Shown: one piece after another, positions 59,023 through 64,000 of the stretch
Numbering within the stretch: position 1 is the stretch's first letter
How the letters are laid out: the number at the start of each line of letters is the position of its first letter
Assembly: GCA_003254905.1 (NCBI GenBank)
Contig: QANU01041584.1
Coordinates: 9,615 to 73,614 of the forward strand
Direction: 5' to 3'
Source: Nissolia schottii
Taxonomy: Eukaryota; Streptophyta; Magnoliopsida; Fabales; Fabaceae
DNA length: 64,000 nucleotides
The notes under the pieces: model-generated
What the model saw: the letters and a program-made list of their open reading frames with translations, nothing else
What the model was told of the DNA's origin: nothing
Database searches by the model: none
Made by a program: the position numbers and the translations under genes

Positions 59023-62000
59023 TCAAAATAACCATAAACTATCTACCGGGGGCATCAGGGTGTCGACATTTTGGGACATATTATTTTGCTCATGTGGCAT
59101 GTCGGCGTGCACCTCCAACGACTCGAGCAGTGTGGATGCTATTGCTAAGCTCTCCTTGGTCCCTGTTTTCACCTTGTGATCCCAGTGGAACAATGGAGGC
59201 GATGCTACTTGCTCTAAGGCGCCACGAAGATCTCGCTCCATAGAAGTCGTGTCGAGGGGTGCGCTAGGCCCAGCATCAGCACTTGATGTGGAGGATGATA
59301 GCAGCAAGAATCGTCAAATTTGTACAACATCCGCGTCAGTCCCTAAGAACTTGTCCTCCCATTGTGGTGCAGCTGGCGTGTATGGCTAAGGTTGATAGAC
59401 ATTGTCATCGCCCACTAGAGTCTGCTGCTCTGACGAAAAAACTCTGTCCAAAGACAACCCAATGTCAACCTAACCCGAAGCATAAAGAGTCAACACGGTG
59501 ACAAAATTTGAGATATGGCTCCTGGTGCTACCAAAACCCCACTGACGTCTCCCCTCTTGAATAGTGACTGCTAGAAGCATATGTCTGCTGCTAGGGGGCG
59601 CAAGCTTAGTCGACTCGTTATCCACGCTAGCATCTGCATATGGCTGCTACTGTTGGAGGGCTCGGGCTCATCATCCATCGGAATATCGAAGTCCTCAATA
59701 TCAAAGTTATCGGAGTCTTTGTACTGTTGCTAAGATGCATCTGTCCCCCCTCTTCCTAACTGGTAGTGTAAGCCAGTCAGGAGTGGGAGTTGAGACTGCA
59801 ACTAGCACAACCTCATCAAGAACATTTGTTAGCAATAGGGTTGTCAAACAGGCTAGCCTGACCCAGCTAACCTATGGGCCTAAACGAGTCAGGCCTTAAT
59901 GAACTTTTCCTATTTACGGACAAATTTTTATGTGTTTGGTCTGTCTATTTATGTGGATAAATAGGTTAATCTGCGAGTTTTGCCTATGTTAATACTAAAC
60001 GAGCCAATTTGCTCGCAGGTTAAACGGGTTGGGTATAAATAAGCCGAGCTTAAACGGGCTTTTGCTATACGCGAGCCGGATTTTATATGTTTTAGTTCGT
60101 CCATTTAACCGAATAAATGAGTCAGGCTCACAGGTCGGGTTCATTTTGACAACCCTAGCTAGCAACTTCCTGAACACTAACTCAATATCCTCTGTAGCAA
60201 ATTATAAAAACCTTTGAGACGATGCCCTGTATCATAGAAAGTACTAGAAGGAGGGTTTGGTGTCTACAGAAAGGGAGTATGACACTACCCTATCTGCACG
60301 CATATCCTAAGCCTTGTGCCACCTGACATTAAATACAAGCTATTGGGTCCCCTTAGCCCCCTTGGCGTCCTTCAAGTGCAGACGGTCGATGTTGATTGAC
60401 ATCCGGGGTATCCACTAGGCAACATTGAACTGTCAAACCAAATGGTCTGCATGGTGCTACTCAACGATGGCAAAGCAAATAAGGGCAGTACATAATGCCC
60501 ATATCACTTGCTTGTCGTATACCCACTCAAATATCACCACATTCATGAAGTCCTCGTTATACATCTAATTAAACTGTAAAATTAAAATAAAACATATTTT
60601 AGTCTCAACTATAAAACGACCATATCATAAATGACTTGATAGTTGGAAACATAGAAAGTAATTTGTTTTGCTTACCATGTATACCGCAAGCTAGTCAAGC
60701 TGGCCACAATAAGCAGCTAGTCGATCCTCCCTCGATGGCTTAGTAGTTATCTTAACATGACACCACCTACACAACAAAAATACAATTTCATAATTGAAAA
60801 TAATAATTTAAATACATTAATATCCATCAGTTAAAAAATAAACTAAAACATTTATCGTGCATACCTTGCAGCCAACGGGACGGGTTAGCTGGGACATTCC
60901 CATCCATGCCCAGTAAATAAGCAACGAAATACAATCTCCAAACTCAGTCACAATGAATATGGTAGTGCGACACAATATAGAGTTACCAGGACTGCTGACC
61001 CCCCTATTGTATGTCCTCATCTCGGTCAAGTCCCCGATTTGTTACACAATAGGAACTCTCCAATCATGAACAAAATGTACACTCGGGTGCATCGCAGAAT
61101 CGTCAGCTCATCTGCCTGCACCTGTCAATATAATTGATGGTACATTATTTGGACCCACTTCAGGTAGACACTAACCCCCTTTTCTGTAATACTGTGGGGA
61201 CTTTCTCCAAGAAGCTCCTCAGACACACAACACCCACTAGCTCTTGCCATCATAGTGACTGGCTCAATTTCCTGTCCATTCGGTAATAACCGACCTTTAA
61301 TGAGAAGACCGAGTATCACTGTAACGTCTTACAGTGTGACCGTGCACTCTCCATATAGTAAATGGAAAGTGTGGGTCTCGGGAAGCCACTTCTCTACCAG
61401 GGCACTGACCAATGCCCTATCATATTGGAATGCTTGCATGATGTGCGGAACATCCCAAAATTTGGCGACCAGCTGTCCCTGCTCCATTAGCGGATGCGGC
61501 TCATGAAAACTACTACTGCATTGTCGAGTCTCAAACACACGATCCTACAAAAATACATAAAAAAGAGTATTCAGACTGATTACACAAAAGTGACTCAAAA
61601 TAATTCATAAAAAGTGACTCGAAATAATTCATAAAACATGTTGCATTCAAGTTTCCAAAAATCCTTTAGATCAATAACTATAGTTTCTTTTACGATGAAA
61701 TCCATAAATTAATCGACAACTATAGCATTCAAGTTCCCAAAAACTCTATAGATCTAACATTGAAGCTCAATAAAATACTCTATGTTAGCAATTTATCAAA
61801 AAAATTTACATATACCTTATTAATCTATAATAAGTATAGATATAACTTACATTCAAGTTCAATAAAATATTCATTTGAACTAACATTCAAATTAAATAAC
61901 ATTTGTCTATTTATCTAACTAGCATAATGCTAACATTCATAGATCTAATTATTTATCAAGTTCAAGGTCAACAAATCTAACTAACATTCAAGTTCAATAA

Positions 62001-62415
62001 CATTTATCTATTTATTTAAATAACATAATGCTAAAATTCGTAGCTTAAACTATTTAATAAGTTCAAGTTTAACAAATTTAACTAACATTCAGGTTCAATA
62101 ACAATATTTTTCTATTTATCTAACATAATGCTAACATTCATAGATTTAACTATTTATCAAGTTCAAGTTCAACAAATCTAACTAACATTCAGGTTTAATA
62201 ACAACATTTTATCAATCTAACAACTTATATATTTATCTATAAATTTACACTACCATTTTTTACCTACACTAACCTAACCTTTGTCTACAACACTAATACT
62301 AGCATAAATAAAAACACAAAAACGTTGTGATAAGGATATCTACGTACTTGAAAATTCACTCGAGATTGGATTTGGTCAACCTCCTTCAAACGTAACAAAT
62401 TTACATCTTTCATTG
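59023..62415 (-). pseudogene. Decayed PMD gene (MAIN-like / PP7 long-form-like)
   Basis: Minus-strand pieces match the PMD family known in databases as serine/threonine-protein phosphatase 7 long form homolog or MAIN-like. The first exon begins ATG at about 62415 (MKDVNLLRLKEVDQIQSRV). A central piece (61538-61329) reads [20 protein letters not shown] then GECTVTL, followed after a TAA codon by DVTVILGLLIKGRLLPNG (61319 region). Further left are CISLLIYWAWMGMSQLTRP (about 60900), VIFEWVYDKQVIWALC and HHADHLVRQFNVAYWIP (about 60540-60410), a usual order for this family. The last part (59307-59023) is a Ser/Thr-rich tail. The frame is broken in several places and a hAT-type element is inserted, so it is not functional as one protein. 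Confidence 0.7.
59836..60157. mobile_element. Non-autonomous hAT-type element nested in the PMD element
   Basis: Both ends carry TAGGGTTGTCAAA as an inverted repeat. The flanks GTTAGCAA (59828-59835) and GCTAGCAA (60158-60165) agree at 7 of 8 bases, the target-repeat length of hAT elements. Inside are words such as GGTTAAACGGGTT and GAGTCAGGC repeated in both orientations, and no transposase. Confidence 0.85.
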
Positions 62416-62521
62416 CACTACGAACCAAAATATCAACCGCACAAGATTTTTATAGAGAAAAAGTGAATTTTTAGAGAGAGATTGGGTTAAAATTGCAAAG
62501 GAGATGGTTTAAACCAACTCC

Positions 62522-62705
62522 TTTATATAGGACTCCTAAAAGAGTCGATTTGAATTGACTTTTATTTTAAAAAAAATTAAAATTTTTATTACAGGAGTTG
62601 ATTTGAATCAACTCCCTTTATTTAAAAAAATATTTATTTTAGGAATAACTTTTAAATTAGTTCATTTCGAGATATTTTTGTTATTTTATTTCCGAAATTT
62701 TTCCC
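62522..62705 (-). repeat. Right terminal inverted repeat with palindromic words
   Basis: Contains GGACTCCTAAAAGAGTCGAT and a near-perfect 22-base palindrome starting GGAGTTGATT (about 62593-62614). Pairs with 58367-58606. Confidence 0.75.
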
Positions 62706-63716
62706 GGAAAAGAACATAAAGATAGTAATTAGTTTAATGTATTAGATAAGGGGGGAAATGAATTCCGAAAAAACTAATTTAAATTGATTAGGTGAAAATT
62801 ATTTTGCATAAAACTATTTTAAAAATATTTTGTTAATTATCAAACAACATTTATCTAAACTAGAATTTAGACACCTGCGATGCGCGAGAGCATTACACCA
62901 TTTAAATACAAATTAGATTGATTTAAAATATTATATATATATATATATATATAAATCAAAACAAATTCTAACCATAGTGTAGAATTAGAACCTGAAAATA
63001 TATGAAATTAATTTGTTATATTTTCTGGAAGTGATAGAAAAGGGTGCATGAGACGTGAATGCGTTTGTTTTAACTTTTAAAAAAATAACTAAAAATTTAA
63101 TTTTAGATATAAAGTTCTAATTTGTTGAAAACAAATTATTTTGATAAATTATTCTTTTTATCTTCTCTTAAAAAGCTAAAAATATATTATTTTGAGATTG
63201 TGGTTATTTTTTAAAATTTATGCAAATATACAAAATTGGTTGTTTTAGCAAATAAAAAAGTGATTATTTTAACAAAATTTATACAAATATATTGCTTTGT
63301 TCAGCTTATATCTTTTATTAGTTCTTCTACCAATTTTTTTTGTAGGTCCTATAGTAACCTTATAATCATTAGAGGCGAAATAGTGAGTTCAATGTCCATG
63401 CTAAACCTAAGTTCTTTGACGAAGCAACAAACTCCCTATATCTAGCACATATAACGTAAATGCTTTTTTTTTATACCAACATATAATGTAATTATGTAAG
63501 GCAGCTACCCATTATGAATACAAAATCAGGAAAAATAATCATTGGGTGCATTGAAACTAACATATCTCAGGACAACCAATATGATTTATCTATCAGCTAT
63601 AGTGAAAGCAACAATAATGAACATTAACAATAGGCTGCAGCAGTCCAAAGTCATAATTTCATGGATTTAAAATTTAATGTAACAGATGTTTGGGGGGGGG
63701 GGTGTGGAATGATTAC
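62706..63716. other. AT-rich spacer, possible downstream remains of V-ATPase gene
   Basis: Contains an (AT)n run at 62932-62953 and a G run at about 63691-63702. I searched both strands for the next V-ATPase exon (a TEKNVFVVFYAGE-like start) and saw none. Confidence 0.4.
62932..62953. repeat. (AT)n microsatellite
   Basis: Eleven TA dinucleotides in AT-rich spacer. Confidence 0.9.
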
Positions 63717-63890
63717 CTTTTCTCCCAAAATAGGGTCAGTGATAGGATCCTCAACAACAGCCTGCCTCAAAAACACATTGCCTCTAGCAGCACGAAATAA
63801 AATTCTCTCAAATGCCACAGACTTTTCCCTGGGAACAAGGCTAGCTAAAAACCCCAACTTAACTTGCTTCGCCGAATCACCCAACAATTC
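63717..63890 (-). pseudogene. V-type proton ATPase subunit a, single internal exon
   Basis: A 58-codon exon with good splice sites on both sides (acceptor TTTGCAAAG before 63890, donor AAG/GTAATC after 63717), phase 0. It reads [20 protein letters not shown], then [20 protein letters not shown] and [18 protein letters not shown], clearly the N-terminal cytosolic region of the vacuolar ATPase a subunit (VHA-a). That subunit anchors the rotor-stator and forms proton half-channels in vacuolar or Golgi membranes. Earlier exons may lie beyond the right edge of the window. The later exons, encoding most of the protein including all membrane segments, should lie to the left but are absent in the 6 kb before the EPSIN1-like gene, so the gene is probably a 3'-truncated copy. 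The exon itself has no defect. Confidence 0.82.
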
Positions 63891-64000
63891 CTTTGCAAAC
63901 AAAACAAACAGCAGCAACCAATTCATTATAAAAAAAATATTGTCAAACATTATATGAGATTATGAGAAAAAAGTTATATATGAGCAGGTAAGAAATCTAC

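Larger units (their letters stand above)
58367..62705 (-). mobile_element. Mutator-like element carrying a PMD gene, 4.3 kb
   Basis: Long imperfect terminal inverted repeats bound the element: about 58367-58606 on the left and 62522-62705 on the right. Both contain AAATAAAATAACAAAA, ATGAACTA, AAAGTTATTC, and AAAATTTTAATTTTTTTTAA in matching order when one is reverse complemented. The flanks GGAAAAGAG (58358-58366) and GGAAAAGAA (62706-62714) agree at 8 of 9 bases, fitting the 9-bp target repeat of Mutator-type elements. The gene inside is not an MuDR transposase but a decayed PMD gene, so the element is non-autonomous as seen. A hAT-type element is nested within it. Confidence 0.8.

Noticed and set aside
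1-64000. CRISPR arrays, operons, bacterial-type promoters or ribosome-binding sites
   Set aside because: The window is plant nuclear DNA with spliced genes; no regularly spaced identical repeats of CRISPR type were seen.

Overview
The window is nuclear DNA from a flowering plant. The genes are intron-rich with GT-AG junctions, the spacers are AT-rich and full of transposon relics, and the conserved proteins are plant types. A legume close to soybean is the best guess, because the ELF3 protein reads like the legume ELF3 sequences I remember; this was not checked by a search. One base (36348) is unresolved.

Five complete host-type gene models can be assembled exon by exon with phases that agree: a CXXC zinc-binding CZIB/UPF0587 protein (2664-5510, +, 4 exons, 166 aa); a GT14/Core-2 I-branching glycosyltransferase-like protein (18422-21059, +, 2 exons, 388 aa); the evening-complex clock protein ELF3 (36825-31963, -, 4 exons, 698 aa); a 3'-5' exonuclease plus KH-domain protein (43931-49507, +, 10 exons, 359 aa); and an EPSIN1-type clathrin adaptor (57418-51793, -, 11 exons, 582 aa). 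A sixth open gene, a plant mobile domain (PMD) protein (9186-12495, +, 3 exons, 1041 aa), has a GC-rich first exon. It lies between two diverged copies of the 3' end of the CZIB gene (about 4.86-6.4 kb and 12.63-14.1 kb). One intact V-ATPase subunit a exon lies at the right edge, with no following exons visible.

Between the genes are mobile-element remains: an RPA-like OB-fold gene fragment (0.5-1.1 kb), two LINE RNase H fragments (8.3-8.7 and 38.5-38.9 kb), a short non-autonomous LTR element (16.46-17.35 kb), a TIR element (22.3-23.4 kb), a fold-back MITE (23.6-23.8 kb), a 226-bp MITE with 10-bp flanking repeats (39.46-39.68 kb), and a 4.3-kb Mutator-like element (58.37-62.71 kb). The last carries a decayed PMD gene and a nested 322-bp hAT-type element with 8-bp flanking repeats.

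The genes do not form one pathway. ELF3 and the exonuclease-KH gene are divergent neighbours about 7 kb apart, and from memory their Arabidopsis homologues are also close together on chromosome 2. The structures most worth a second look are the CZIB/PMD duplication, the decayed tandem array filling intron 1 of the exonuclease-KH gene, the tandem duplication abutting an ELF3 splice donor, the palindromic words in the PMD-type elements, and an odd CTA-rich kilobase at 25.1-26.1 kb.
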